Shown here: in pieces, positions 44,671-52,453 of the stretch
Numbering within the stretch: the first letter of the stretch is position 1
Layout of the letters: every line of letters begins with the position of its first letter
From: Roseomonas populi
GTDB taxonomy: Bacteria; Pseudomonadota; Alphaproteobacteria; Acetobacterales; Acetobacteraceae
Assembly (NCBI RefSeq): GCF_024594815.1
Contig: NZ_JANJOU010000012.1
Coordinates: 46,886 to 110,885, forward strand
Length of the DNA: 64,000 nucleotides
Direction: 5' to 3'
Translations under genes and position numbers: made by a program
Notes under the pieces: model-generated
What the model saw: only the letters and a program-made list of their open reading frames with translations
The model's database searches: none
Told to the model about the DNA's origin: nothing

Positions 44671-44699
44671 ATGCCGTCCCGGCTATAAGCGGACGGCAT
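44671..44699. promoter_or_regulatory. Perfect 9-bp inverted repeat
   Basis: ATGCCGTCC (44671-44679) and GGACGGCAT (44691-44699) are perfectly complementary with an 11-base loop. The site is 78 bases after the PhnD-like gene and 85 bases before the dioxygenase ATG in a 190-base gap. It can be either a terminator-like hairpin for the gene before or an operator for the gene after. No T-tract follows. The remaining gap holds AAAGAGGATTTGATA, the AT-richer part where a promoter would fit. Confidence 0.45.
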
Positions 44700-44783
44700 A
44701 GCCGAGAAAGAGGATTTGATACGACGCGCCTGTCCCGGCCCGCCTAGGTTCCGCCCCGTCCAGGGTGGAAAATGGAGGAAGCG

Positions 44784-45770
44784 ATGGGGGCCGACGAGCC
44801 GGTCATGGATGTTGCGCATCTCGGCCATGTCGAGCTGCTGACGCCGAAGCCCGAGGAGAGCCTGCGCTTCTTCACCGAGGTGATGGGCATGACCGAGAGC
44901 GGCCGGCAGGGCGACAGCGTCTTCCTGCGCGGCTGGGACGACTACGAGCGCTACTCCCTCCAGCTCACCGCCTCGAACACCTCCGGCCTGGGCCATGCCG
45001 CCTTCCGCACGCGCAGCGCGGCCGCCCTGGAGCGGCGCCTGGCCGCGCTGCGGGCGGACGGGGTGGAGGTGGTGGCCCATGAGGACAATCTCGGCCACGG
45101 CACGGGCTGGCACTTCCGCGACCCGGACGGCCACGTCTTCGAGCTCTACTGGGACACGGAGTGGTACGACCCGCCCGCGGATCGCCGCCCCTCGCTGAAG
45201 AACCAGGCGGAGCGCTACCCGGCGCGCGGCGTGAACGTGCGGCGCATCGACCACTTCAACTGCCTGGCCGTGGACGTGCGCGCCAACCGCGAGTTCTTCC
45301 AGCGCAACCTCGGCCTTCGCTGCACGGAGCGGATCGAGCTGGACAGCGGCGAGGAGGCGGGCATGTGGCTCACCTCCAACAACAAGTCCTACGACTTCGC
45401 CTTCACGAAGGAGGCGCACGGCGTGCCCGGGCGCTTCCACCACGTCACTTTCGCGCTCGACAGCCGCGAGGCGGTGCTGCAGGCCGCCGACACCTTCCTG
45501 GAAGCCGGCGTGCATATCGAGACGGGGCCGCACAAGCACGCCGTGCAGCAGACCTTCTTCCTCTACGTCTACGAGCCCGGTGGCAACCGGGTGGAGGTGG
45601 CCCATGCCGGCGCGCGGCTGATCCTGGCGCCGGACTGGAAGACGATCACCTGGACGGAGACGGAGCGGCGGAAGGGCCAGGCCTGGGGGCTGAAGACGAT
45701 CGAGAGCTTCCACACCCACGGCACGCCGCCGCTTCCGGACCCGCTGCCCGACTTCGGCGAGGAGTCGTGA
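44784..45770 (+). CDS. VOC-type extradiol ring-cleavage dioxygenase
   Basis: From ATG 44784 (GGAGGA eight bases upstream) the product is 328 aa; ATG 44772 lies in frame upstream. Two VOC domains occur, the usual layout of extradiol dioxygenases. The C-terminal domain keeps the iron ligands: His in RIDHFNCLAVD, His in FHHVTFAL and Glu in NRVEVAHA. It should split catechol-type rings next to the hydroxyls using Fe(II). No meta-cleavage pathway genes flank it. The aromatic substrate is unknown, and metapyrocatechase-like annotation is only by family. Confidence 0.9.
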   Translation: MGADEPVMDVAHLGHVELLTPKPEESLRFFTEVMGMTESGRQGDSVFLRGWDDYERYSLQLTASNTSGLGHAAFRTRSAAALERRLAALRADGVEVVAHEDNLGHGTGWHFRDPDGHVFELYWDTEWYDPPADRRPSLKNQAERYPARGVNVRRIDHFNCLAVDVRANREFFQRNLGLRCTERIELDSGEEAGMWLTSNNKSYDFAFTKEAHGVPGRFHHVTFALDSREAVLQAADTFLEAGVHIETGPHKHAVQQTFFLYVYEPGGNRVEVAHAGARLILAPDWKTITWTETERRKGQAWGLKTIESFHTHGTPPLPDPLPDFGEES

Positions 45771-45886
45771 TGCGCTTCCTCCTCGCCGCACTGGTGCTGC
45801 CGCTGGCCGCCGCCGAGGGCCGCCCGTTACCTGCCTTCCTCGGCGCCGAGCGCTTCGGCCCGCGGGGCGCAGGCACGCGGCCCTGA
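45770..45886 (+). pseudogene. Probable gene remnant (38 codons)
   Basis: The frame starts at an ATG sharing one base with the dioxygenase stop (TGATG at 45768-45772). It has a clear signal-peptide-like start (MRFLLAALVLPLAAAEGRP) and then LPAFLGAERFGPRGAGTRP before a stop. FLGAERFGPRGAGTR resembles the first beta-strand of secreted pectate-lyase-like proteins (FPGAEGFG, then GGRGG). It is probably the truncated front of a lost exported beta-helix protein, or a small secreted peptide. The evidence is a short match only. Confidence 0.35.
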
Positions 45887-45956
45887 CTGCAACACCCCGC
45901 CGCGGCCAGCCGTGATGGGCGGCCGCGGCAAGCAAACGAACACTGGAGGATCGCCC

Positions 45957-46928
45957 ATGCTCACCCGCCGCACCCTCGGCCTGGCCTCGCTCGCCCTCGG
46001 CGCCCCCGCCATTGTCCGCGCGCAGGAGGCCGACTGGCCCAGCCGCCCCGTGACCATCATCGTGCCCTGGCCCGCGGGCGGGCCGACCGACACCTTCGCG
46101 CGCGTCCTCGCCGCCCGTCTCTCGCAGGATACCGGCAAGTCCTTCGTGGTGGACAACCGCGGCGGCGCCAACGGCACCATCGGCATGGGCAGCGCCGCTC
46201 GCGCGCGGCCGGACGGCTATACCTTCGTCTTCGCGCCGAACTCCACCTATGCGGTCGCGCCGCATCTCTATCAGACCAACTATAACCAGGAGCGCGACTT
46301 CGTGGGCGTCGGCCTGCTCGGCTCCATGCCGCTCCTCATGCTCGTGCCGCGCAGCTCGCCCGTGCGCAGCGTCGCGGACTACGTGGCCCAGGTGAAGGCG
46401 TCCCGCACGCCGAAGGTCTATGCCAATGCCGGCGTCGGCGCGACGTCGCACCTGGCGACGGAGCTCTTCCTGCAGATGGCCGGCATCCAAGTGACCGAGG
46501 TGGGCTATCGCGGCGGCGGCCCCGCGATCCAGGGCGTGATGGCCGGCGAGGCCGACATGTTCTTCATGCCCGCCGCCGCGGTGATGTCCTTCATCCAATC
46601 GGGCGACCTGCGCCCGCTGGCCAATACCATGCGGGTCCGCAGCCCCCTCCTGCCCGAGGTGTCGACCTTCGAGGAGCTCGGCTACGGGGGCTTCGAGGTG
46701 GTGGAGCACGCCGGCCTGCTGGCGCCCGCCGGCACGCCGCCCGCGATCCTGGAGCGCATGAACGCCGCCTGCGCCAAGGCCCTGGCGGCGCCGGAACTGA
46801 AGCCTCGCCTGGACGCGATCGCCGTCACGCCCGACGTGCGGCCCGTGGCGGAATGGCCGGCCTACTTCGCGGCGGAGAACGCGAAGTGGCGGGACTTCGT
46901 GCGGGCCCGCAACATCCGCGTGCAGTGA
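45957..46928 (+). CDS. Bug/TctC-family tripartite tricarboxylate binding protein
   Basis: The product is 323 aa from ATG 45957 with CTGGAGGA about ten bases upstream. The signal peptide is MLTRRTLGLASLALGAPAIVRA. The Bug fold shows RPVTIIVPWPAGGPTDTFAR, VDNRGGANGTIGMG, and ARPDGYTFVFAPNSTYAVAPHLY. These blocks bind a carboxylate ligand through main-chain and water contacts. Such proteins are present in very many copies in Acetobacteraceae and often lack a dedicated TctAB permease, as here. The ligand cannot be told. Confidence 0.93.
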   Translation: MLTRRTLGLASLALGAPAIVRAQEADWPSRPVTIIVPWPAGGPTDTFARVLAARLSQDTGKSFVVDNRGGANGTIGMGSAARARPDGYTFVFAPNSTYAVAPHLYQTNYNQERDFVGVGLLGSMPLLMLVPRSSPVRSVADYVAQVKASRTPKVYANAGVGATSHLATELFLQMAGIQVTEVGYRGGGPAIQGVMAGEADMFFMPAAAVMSFIQSGDLRPLANTMRVRSPLLPEVSTFEELGYGGFEVVEHAGLLAPAGTPPAILERMNAACAKALAAPELKPRLDAIAVTPDVRPVAEWPAYFAAENAKWRDFVRARNIRVQ

Positions 46929-47249
46929 GGCGGCCGGGCGGGGCGGAGGAGTGTCCGGCGCCCCGCCGTAAGGGCGGATTCTGGCGCGAGGTGGCGGCCC
47001 TGCGATTCATCGCGCCTTAAGGGCTTCTCGGCAGACTTGCGGGCGAGGGCAGGCAAAAGCGCCTGCCGGAGGCCCGCATGCCAGATGCCGCGCTGTGTGA
47101 AGCCCCTGTCCGGCCTGAGTTCTGGCCGGGCAGGGCGCCGAGGGGGAGCGCCCTCTTCCCGGGAATGAGCGGCCATGCCTTCGCGGCGGCCTGCTTCCGG
47201 TCGGGACGGAGGGATCCGCCCCTCCCCGCCGGCACTGGGGCCGGCTGAG
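46929..47249. other. 321-base gap with two hairpins and no clear gene
   Basis: The gap between the Bug gene and the ATP-grasp gene has GGCGGGGC (46937-46944) pairing with GCCCCGCC (46960-46967), a terminator-like stem just after the Bug stop. A second stem, GGCAGGC (47048-47054) with GCCTGCC (47061-47067), follows. An in-frame ATG at 47175 could extend the ATP-grasp protein by 25 residues but has no good ribosome site. No other coding or RNA signal is seen. Confidence 0.5.
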
Positions 47250-48527
47250 ATGGGGGCGCGAATCAAGGCGCTGGTCTTTCCCTGCGGGACGGAGAATGGG
47301 GGAGAGATCCACGACGCGCTGCGGCACTCCCTGCATGTCGATATGATCGGCGCCTCCAGCCTGGAGGATCACGGCCGGTTCCGATTCCCGCGCTACTTCG
47401 GCGGGCTGCCCCGGATCGGGGAGGCAGGGTTCGACGAGGCCTTTTCCGCGCTGCTGCGCCGGGAAGGCGTGGGGATGGTTTTCGCCACCCACGACACGGT
47501 GGCGGAGTACCTGGCGCCGCGCGTGCAGGGCATGGGCACGCATTTGGTGAACGGCGACCCGGAGACGGCATCGGTCACGCGGCGGAAGAGCAGGACCTAT
47601 CGCCTTTTCGCGGATTGCGGCTGGGCGCCGCGCGTCTTCGACACGCCGGAGGCGGTCACGGACTGGCCGGCGGTGGTGAAGCCGGATCGCGGGCAGGGCG
47701 GGCAGGGCGTGGCCGTGGCGCGGGATATCTGGGAGGCGCGGCTGGCCATGGCCGCGCTGGAGGAGCCCGTGGTGATGGAGCACCTGCCGGGCGCGGAGGT
47801 GACAGTGGACTGCTTCACGGACCGCCACCGGCGGCTGGTCTGGGCCGGGCCCCGCACGCGGGAGCGGGTGCGGGCCGGGATCGCGATGCGGTCCGAGGCG
47901 GTGGAGCCGGACGAGGCGATCACCGGCATCGCGGAGAGGATCAACGCGCGGCTGGTGATGCGCGGGCCCTGGTTCTTCCAGCTGCGGCAGGATCGCGATG
48001 GGCGCTGGAAGCTGCTGGAGGTGGCCTGCCGCGTGGCGGGCACCATGGTGGCGCAGCGGGCCCGCGGGGTGAACCTGCCGCTGATGGCGGTGCACGACTT
48101 CATGGGGCGCGACGTGGTGCCGCTGCCCAGCCCGCATGTGCGGCTGGTGGAGCGGCGGATCGCCACGCGGGCGCGGCTGGACTGGGCCTTCGACGAGGTC
48201 TTCGTGGACCTGGACGACACGCTGGTGGCCGACGGGCGGGCGGTGCCGGGCGTGGTGGCCTTCCTTTACCAGTGCGCGGGGGAGGGGAAGCGGCTGCACC
48301 TCGTCACCCGGCACGCGGGCGACCCGGAGGAGGCGTTGCGGCGGGCGCGGATCGCGCCGGGGCTGTTCGACGCCATCCACCACCTGCGGGCGGGCGAGCC
48401 GAAGGCGGGGGTGATCGGGGAGCGGGCGATCTTCGTGGACAACCACTTCCCCGAGCGCGCGGCGGTGGCCGCGGCGCGGGGCATCCCGGTGCTGGACGTG
48501 GATGCGGTGGAGTTCCTGCTGCGATGA
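47250..48527 (+). CDS. ATP-grasp ligase fused to HAD-like domain
   Basis: The 425 aa protein has an ATP-grasp fold at about 1-300: DWPAVVKPDRGQGGQGVAVA holds the nucleotide-binding Lys and Gly loop. VVMEHLPGAEVTVDCFTD and WKLLEVACRVAGTMV are the late-domain metal/ATP residues, as in CarB-like ligases. From about 315 a HAD-like domain follows, with FVDLDDTLVADG (Asp320 and Asp322) and FVDNHFPERAAVAAARGIPVLD. The combination of carboxylate-amine/phosphate ligase and HAD phosphatase is rare. The gene overlaps a TylF-like methyltransferase gene by 4 bases, so both are likely one biosynthetic unit. Product unknown. Confidence 0.75.
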   Translation: MGARIKALVFPCGTENGGEIHDALRHSLHVDMIGASSLEDHGRFRFPRYFGGLPRIGEAGFDEAFSALLRREGVGMVFATHDTVAEYLAPRVQGMGTHLVNGDPETASVTRRKSRTYRLFADCGWAPRVFDTPEAVTDWPAVVKPDRGQGGQGVAVARDIWEARLAMAALEEPVVMEHLPGAEVTVDCFTDRHRRLVWAGPRTRERVRAGIAMRSEAVEPDEAITGIAERINARLVMRGPWFFQLRQDRDGRWKLLEVACRVAGTMVAQRARGVNLPLMAVHDFMGRDVVPLPSPHVRLVERRIATRARLDWAFDEVFVDLDDTLVADGRAVPGVVAFLYQCAGEGKRLHLVTRHAGDPEEALRRARIAPGLFDAIHHLRAGEPKAGVIGERAIFVDNHFPERAAVAAARGIPVLDVDAVEFLLR

Positions 48528-49297
48528 CGGAGGGGGCGGTGCGGAAGAACGAGGCGGGCGAGTTCATCGGGCTGCGGACCGGTGCGCAGGTGGAGCGCGA
48601 CGCGCGCTTCAAGAGGACGGCACTGCGGCTGATCGAGGAGTCCGGGGAGAACTGGGCGGTGCACGCCCTGGCCGTGACGAAGCGGAACGCGCTGGCGCGG
48701 GTGCTGTACCTGGACGATCTGTACCGGCGCATCCTGCCCGTGCCGGGCGTGGTGCTCGAGTTCGGGGTGCAGTGGGGCGCGACGCTGGCGACGCTGCTGA
48801 ACCTGCGGGCGCTGCACGAGCCCTACAACGCATCCCGCATGATCTACGGCTTCGACACCTTCAAGGGGTTCGCGGCGGTTGATCCCGAGGACGGGGCGGG
48901 GGTCCGGGAGGGCGATTTTCGCGCCCGGCCCGGGCATGAGGAAGGGCTGGACGACATCCTGGGTTACCACCAGTCCATCAACGCCTTCCCGGAGCACCGG
49001 CGGCACGCGCTGGTGAAGGGCGACGCCTCCCTGACGATCGGGCCGTGGCTGGAGAGGAACCCGCACGCGGTGGTCGCCCTGGCCCTGTTCGACATGGACC
49101 TCTACCGGCCGACGCGGGACGTGCTGCAGGCGATCCGGCCCCGGCTGGTGAAGGGATCGCTTCTTGTCTTCGACGAGCTGAACTGCCCGTTCTTTCCCGG
49201 GGAGACGGCGGCGGTGGCGGAGGTGCTGGGCCTGGGGAATTGCCGGCTGACCCGGCACCCGCTGCAGAGCTACTGCGCGGTGATGGAGGTGGGGTAA
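48524..49297 (+). CDS. TylF/MycF-type SAM methyltransferase
   Basis: The 257 aa protein has a class I methyltransferase fold: VVLEFGVQWGATLATLLNL (SAM motif I), MIYGFDTFKGFAAVDPED, and VALALFDMDLYRPTRDVLQAI with the metal-binding Asp residues of the TylF group. LFDMDLYRPT matches macrocin O-methyltransferase-like proteins. The N-terminal about 60 residues are a helical cap. ATG 48524 overlaps the ATP-grasp gene's stop by 4 bases. It probably methylates a hydroxyl of the ATP-grasp product (inference). Confidence 0.85.
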   Translation: MTEGAVRKNEAGEFIGLRTGAQVERDARFKRTALRLIEESGENWAVHALAVTKRNALARVLYLDDLYRRILPVPGVVLEFGVQWGATLATLLNLRALHEPYNASRMIYGFDTFKGFAAVDPEDGAGVREGDFRARPGHEEGLDDILGYHQSINAFPEHRRHALVKGDASLTIGPWLERNPHAVVALALFDMDLYRPTRDVLQAIRPRLVKGSLLVFDELNCPFFPGETAAVAEVLGLGNCRLTRHPLQSYCAVMEVG

Positions 49298-49363
49298 CGC
49301 GCCTCTCCCGAAGGTGAGGGCTTCCGGGTTTCTCGCGGCTGCGAAACGGCGTAACCCGGCCGC

Positions 49364-50827
49364 ATGACCGCCCCGCCGCCGCGCCGACCGCTGATCCTGG
49401 CCTCCGTCATGGTCGCGCTGTTCATGGTCTCGATCGAGTCCACCATCGTCTCCACGGCCATGCCGCAGATCGCGGGGCGGCTGGGGGACGTGCACCTCTA
49501 CTCCTGGGTCTTCGCGGCCTTCCTGCTGACCCAGACGGCGACGACGGTGGTCTTCGGCAAGCTGGCGGACCTCTATGGCCGCCGGCCGGTGATGCTGGTG
49601 GGGATCGGGATCTTCCTTGTGGGATCGCTGCTCTGCGGCTTCGCCTGGTCCATCCCCTCGCTCATCGTCTTCCGGCTGGTGCAGGGGGTGGGGGCGGGGG
49701 CGGTGCTGCCGATGGCGCAGACGGTGGTGGGCGACCTCTACTCCGCGCAGGAGCGGGGGAAGATCCAGGGATTCCTGGCGAGCGTCTGGGGGCTTTCCTC
49801 CGTGCTCGGGCCGCTCGCGGGCGGCATCATCGTGGAGAGGGCGAGCTGGCCCTGGATCTTCTGGATCAACCTGCCGATCGGCATCCTCGCCGCCGCGGGC
49901 TTCGCGCGCTTCCTGCAGGAGACGGTGAGGCGGGAGCGGCGCCCGGTGGACGTGGCGGGGGCGGCGCTGCTGACCCTTGCGGTCGCCGCGCTGATGGCGG
50001 CGGTGACGGATCCCGGCACGCCGCTCTCGATCGCGGCCGCGGCCGTGTTCCTGCCGGCGCTGGCGACCTTCCTGTGGTGGGAAACGCGGGCGGCGGACCC
50101 GGTGCTGGACATCGCGCTCTGGGCGCGGCGGGCGATCGCGATGAACAACATCGTCGTCTTCCTCGGCGGGGCGGCGCTGATCGGGCTGACCACCTTCCTG
50201 CCGATGTACGTGCAGGGCGTGCTCGGACGCTCCGCCCTCACCGCCGGCTTCGCGCTGACGATGACGGTGCTGGGCTGGCCGGTGGGCGCCGCGGTCGGCG
50301 CGCGCTCCTTCGGCCGGCTGGGGCTGCGCGGGTGCCTGCTGCTGGGGGCCGCGCTGATGCCGGTGGGGGCGGTGGCCTTCGTGCTGCTCGGCCCCGGCTC
50401 CTCCCCGGTACTGGCGGGGGCGGGGTCCTTCGTGATCGGGCTGGGGATGGGCTTCCTGAACACCGCGGCGGTGGTGATGGTGCAGGAGGTGGTGGGCTGG
50501 TCCCAGCGGGGGGCGGCCACGGCCTCCGCCATCTTCTCGCGCAACCTGGGCAGCGCGCTGGGGGCGGCGGTGCTGGGCGGGGTGCTGAACCTCAGCCTCT
50601 CGCGCAGCCTGGCCGGGGGGATGGACTCCGAGGCCCTCCGGCGCCTGCTGGAGGGCGGGGGCGGCGCGGTGGGGGATGCGGCGGTGCGGGCCGCGCTGGA
50701 CGGGGCGCTGCACCTGACCTTCTGGGCGGTGCTGGCACTCTCGCTGGGCTGTCTGGTGGTAGGGTTCCTGGTGCCGCCCGTGGTGATGCGGCCCCGGGTG
50801 GTGGAGGCGGCCGCGCCGGCGGACTAG
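49364..50827 (+). CDS. DHA2-type MFS multidrug transporter
   Basis: The 487 aa protein likely has 14 membrane helices. MVALFMVSIESTIVSTAMPQIAGRLGD is the first helix with the DHA2 ST-STAMP signature. GKLADLYGRRPVMLVG is MFS motif A, and GVGAGAVLPMAQTVVGDLY continues the pattern. It is a proton-driven exporter of the EmrB/QacA family. It follows the methyltransferase gene on the same strand by 66 bases, so it could export the product of that pair. Otherwise it gives general drug or dye export. Confidence 0.92.
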   Translation: MTAPPPRRPLILASVMVALFMVSIESTIVSTAMPQIAGRLGDVHLYSWVFAAFLLTQTATTVVFGKLADLYGRRPVMLVGIGIFLVGSLLCGFAWSIPSLIVFRLVQGVGAGAVLPMAQTVVGDLYSAQERGKIQGFLASVWGLSSVLGPLAGGIIVERASWPWIFWINLPIGILAAAGFARFLQETVRRERRPVDVAGAALLTLAVAALMAAVTDPGTPLSIAAAAVFLPALATFLWWETRAADPVLDIALWARRAIAMNNIVVFLGGAALIGLTTFLPMYVQGVLGRSALTAGFALTMTVLGWPVGAAVGARSFGRLGLRGCLLLGAALMPVGAVAFVLLGPGSSPVLAGAGSFVIGLGMGFLNTAAVVMVQEVVGWSQRGAATASAIFSRNLGSALGAAVLGGVLNLSLSRSLAGGMDSEALRRLLEGGGGAVGDAAVRAALDGALHLTFWAVLALSLGCLVVGFLVPPVVMRPRVVEAAAPAD

Positions 50828-50876
50828 GGCGGTCCTCCTTCGCCCGGGCTCGCCCGGCCAGGGACAGGCCGCCGGA

Positions 50877-51806
50877 TCAGGCCACCGAGCCGGGGTCGCA
50901 GTTCCCGCCGCAGACCAGCACGCCGACCCGCGCCCCCGGGGGTGGGGTCCAGGCGCCGGAGAGGAGGGCGGCCAGGGCCGTGGCGCCGCCGGGTTCCGCC
51001 ACCACGCGGGCGGCGGACCAGAGGCGGCGCTGGGCGGTGCGGATGGCCTCGTCCGTCACCAGGACGGATTCGCGGATCGCGCCCTGGGCGATGGGGAACA
51101 TGAGGCCCCCGACGCGGCGGGCGCCGAGGCTGTCCGCGGCCAGGCCGCCGACGGGTGCGTCCACGGGGTGCCCGGCGGCAAGGGCTTCGTGGAGGGTGGG
51201 GCAGCCTTCCGGTTCCACGGCCACGACGGCGACGCCGGTTCCGGCGAACCAGGAGGCGACGCCGCCGATGAGGCCGCCGCCGCCGACCGCCACCAGAACA
51301 TGGGTCAGGCCGGGGAAATCGGCCTCGAACTCGCGCGCGGCGGTGCCCTGGCCGGCCAGGACCTCCGCTTGGTCATAGGCGTGGACGGAGAGGGCGCCGG
51401 TCTCGGCGCGGCGGGACTCGCTGGCGGCGAAGGCTTCCGCGTAGGTGTCCCCGCCCTGGACCACCCGCGCCCCGGCCTCCGCGATGCGGGCAACCTTGGC
51501 GGGGGCGGCGATGGCGGGAACGTAGATCTCCGCGGGGATGCCGAGGGCGCCGGCGGCGTGGGCCACCGCCGCGCCGTGATTGCCGCCGGAGGCCGCGATG
51601 ACGCCCCGGGCGGGGTTGCCGGCCTGGAGCAGGGCGTTGAAGGCCCCGCGCGCCTTGAAGGAGCCGCTGACCTGCATCGACTCGAGCTTCAGCGCCACGT
51701 CGGAAGGGGCGCCCAGGGCCGCGCCAGGCAGGGTGAGGACGGGGGTGCGGCGGATATGCGCGGCGATGCGGGCGGCGGCGGCTTCGATGGCGGGGCGGCT
51801 GGTCAT
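50877..51806 (-). CDS. Threonine/serine dehydratase (PLP-dependent)
   Basis: The product is 309 aa from ATG 51806 (MTSRPAIEAAAARIAAHIRRTP). Fold-type II PLP signs are VSGSFKARGAFN (Schiff-base Lys51), ASGGNHGAAVAHAAGAL (phosphate/Asn), and VAVGGGGLIGGVASWF. A C-terminal regulatory ACT domain is absent, so it is a catabolic/serine-racemase-like dehydratase. It converts L-threonine or L-serine to 2-oxo acid and ammonia. It is divergent from hprK, and the 144-base gap carries four phased CCCNNGGG sites. Confidence 0.9.
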   Translation of the reverse strand: MTSRPAIEAAAARIAAHIRRTPVLTLPGAALGAPSDVALKLESMQVSGSFKARGAFNALLQAGNPARGVIAASGGNHGAAVAHAAGALGIPAEIYVPAIAAPAKVARIAEAGARVVQGGDTYAEAFAASESRRAETGALSVHAYDQAEVLAGQGTAAREFEADFPGLTHVLVAVGGGGLIGGVASWFAGTGVAVVAVEPEGCPTLHEALAAGHPVDAPVGGLAADSLGARRVGGLMFPIAQGAIRESVLVTDEAIRTAQRRLWSAARVVAEPGGATALAALLSGAWTPPPGARVGVLVCGGNCDPGSVA

Positions 51807-51841
51807 GCCGGTGGCATGGCCCCGCGATGCCGGCCTGTCCA

Positions 51842-51883
51842 CCCTCGGGCCACCCTAGGGCCACCCTTGGGCCCTCCCATGGG
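51842..51883. repeat. Four phased CCCNNGGG sites (candidate operator array)
   Basis: CCCTCGGG (51842-51849), CCCTAGGG (51853-51860), CCCTTGGG (51864-51871) and CCCATGGG (51876-51883) are spaced 11, 11 and 12 bases apart, about one helical turn. The first three sit in 11-base tandem units (CCCTCGGGCCA, CCCTAGGGCCA, CCCTTGGGCCC). The array lies between the divergent dehydratase and hprK genes, where regulators of both would bind. The pattern is seen; the protein that reads it is not known. Confidence 0.55.
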
Positions 51884-51950
51884 TCCCGCTTCCGCCGCCG
51901 CCGGATTTCTGCCACGTTCCCGCGCCTGTCCGGGGTGTCACCGTCCAGCC

Positions 51951-52436
51951 ATGCTGCAACACGGCAGTTGTGCCGCACGCGATGCGGGGGGCCTCCTCCA
52001 GGGGGTGCTCCTGCTGGGCCCGCCGGGTGCGGGCAAGTCCGACCTTCTCCTCCGCCTGACGGGCGGGGGATGGCGGCTGGTGGCCGATGACCAGGTGGTG
52101 CTGCGGGACGGGGGCGGCGCGCTGCGGGCGGCCGCGCCCGAGGTGCTGCGGGGCATGATCGAGGTGCGCGGCCTGGGGCTGATGGAAGGGCTGGACTCGG
52201 AGGCGGAGGCGCCGCTGGCGCTCGCCGTGGACTGCGTCGCGCGGGGGGAGGTGCCCCGCCTGCCGGAGCCGGCCCGCTTCGAGGCGCTGGGCCATGCCCT
52301 GCCGCGGATCGCGATCCACGCGCCGGACGCCTCCGCGCCCCGCAAGCTCGAACTGGCCCTGGACGCGATCGCCGGGCGGATCGGCTGCCGCGCCGGCGCC
52401 CTGGAACGGGTGCCCTATCCGGAGCGTGCACCCTGA
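51951..52436 (+). CDS. hprK: HPr kinase/phosphorylase, short alphaproteobacterial form
   Basis: The 161 aa protein starts MLQHGSCAARDAGG and has P-loop GPPGAGKS (23-30) then RLVADDQVVLRD with the catalytic Asp. MIEVRGLGLMEGL is the HprK signature. The N-terminal domain of the Gram-positive enzyme is missing, which is normal in alphaproteobacteria. It phosphorylates and dephosphorylates the Ser of HPr to tune carbon and nitrogen or virulence signalling. It starts the operon hprK-rapZ-(35-codon ORF)-EIIA-ptsH-ptsI. Confidence 0.92.
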   Translation: MLQHGSCAARDAGGLLQGVLLLGPPGAGKSDLLLRLTGGGWRLVADDQVVLRDGGGALRAAAPEVLRGMIEVRGLGLMEGLDSEAEAPLALAVDCVARGEVPRLPEPARFEALGHALPRIAIHAPDASAPRKLELALDAIAGRIGCRAGALERVPYPERAP

Positions 52437-52453
52437 TCGCGCCCGCACACTCG

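Noticed and set aside
44421..46709. Minus-strand open frame of about 762 codons across the dioxygenase and Bug genes
   Set aside because: It spans three well-supported plus-strand genes and has no family features.
48266..50713. Minus-strand open frame of about 815 codons opposite the methyltransferase and MFS genes
   Set aside because: It is a shadow of the coding strand with no recognisable domain and Arg/His/Gln-rich content.
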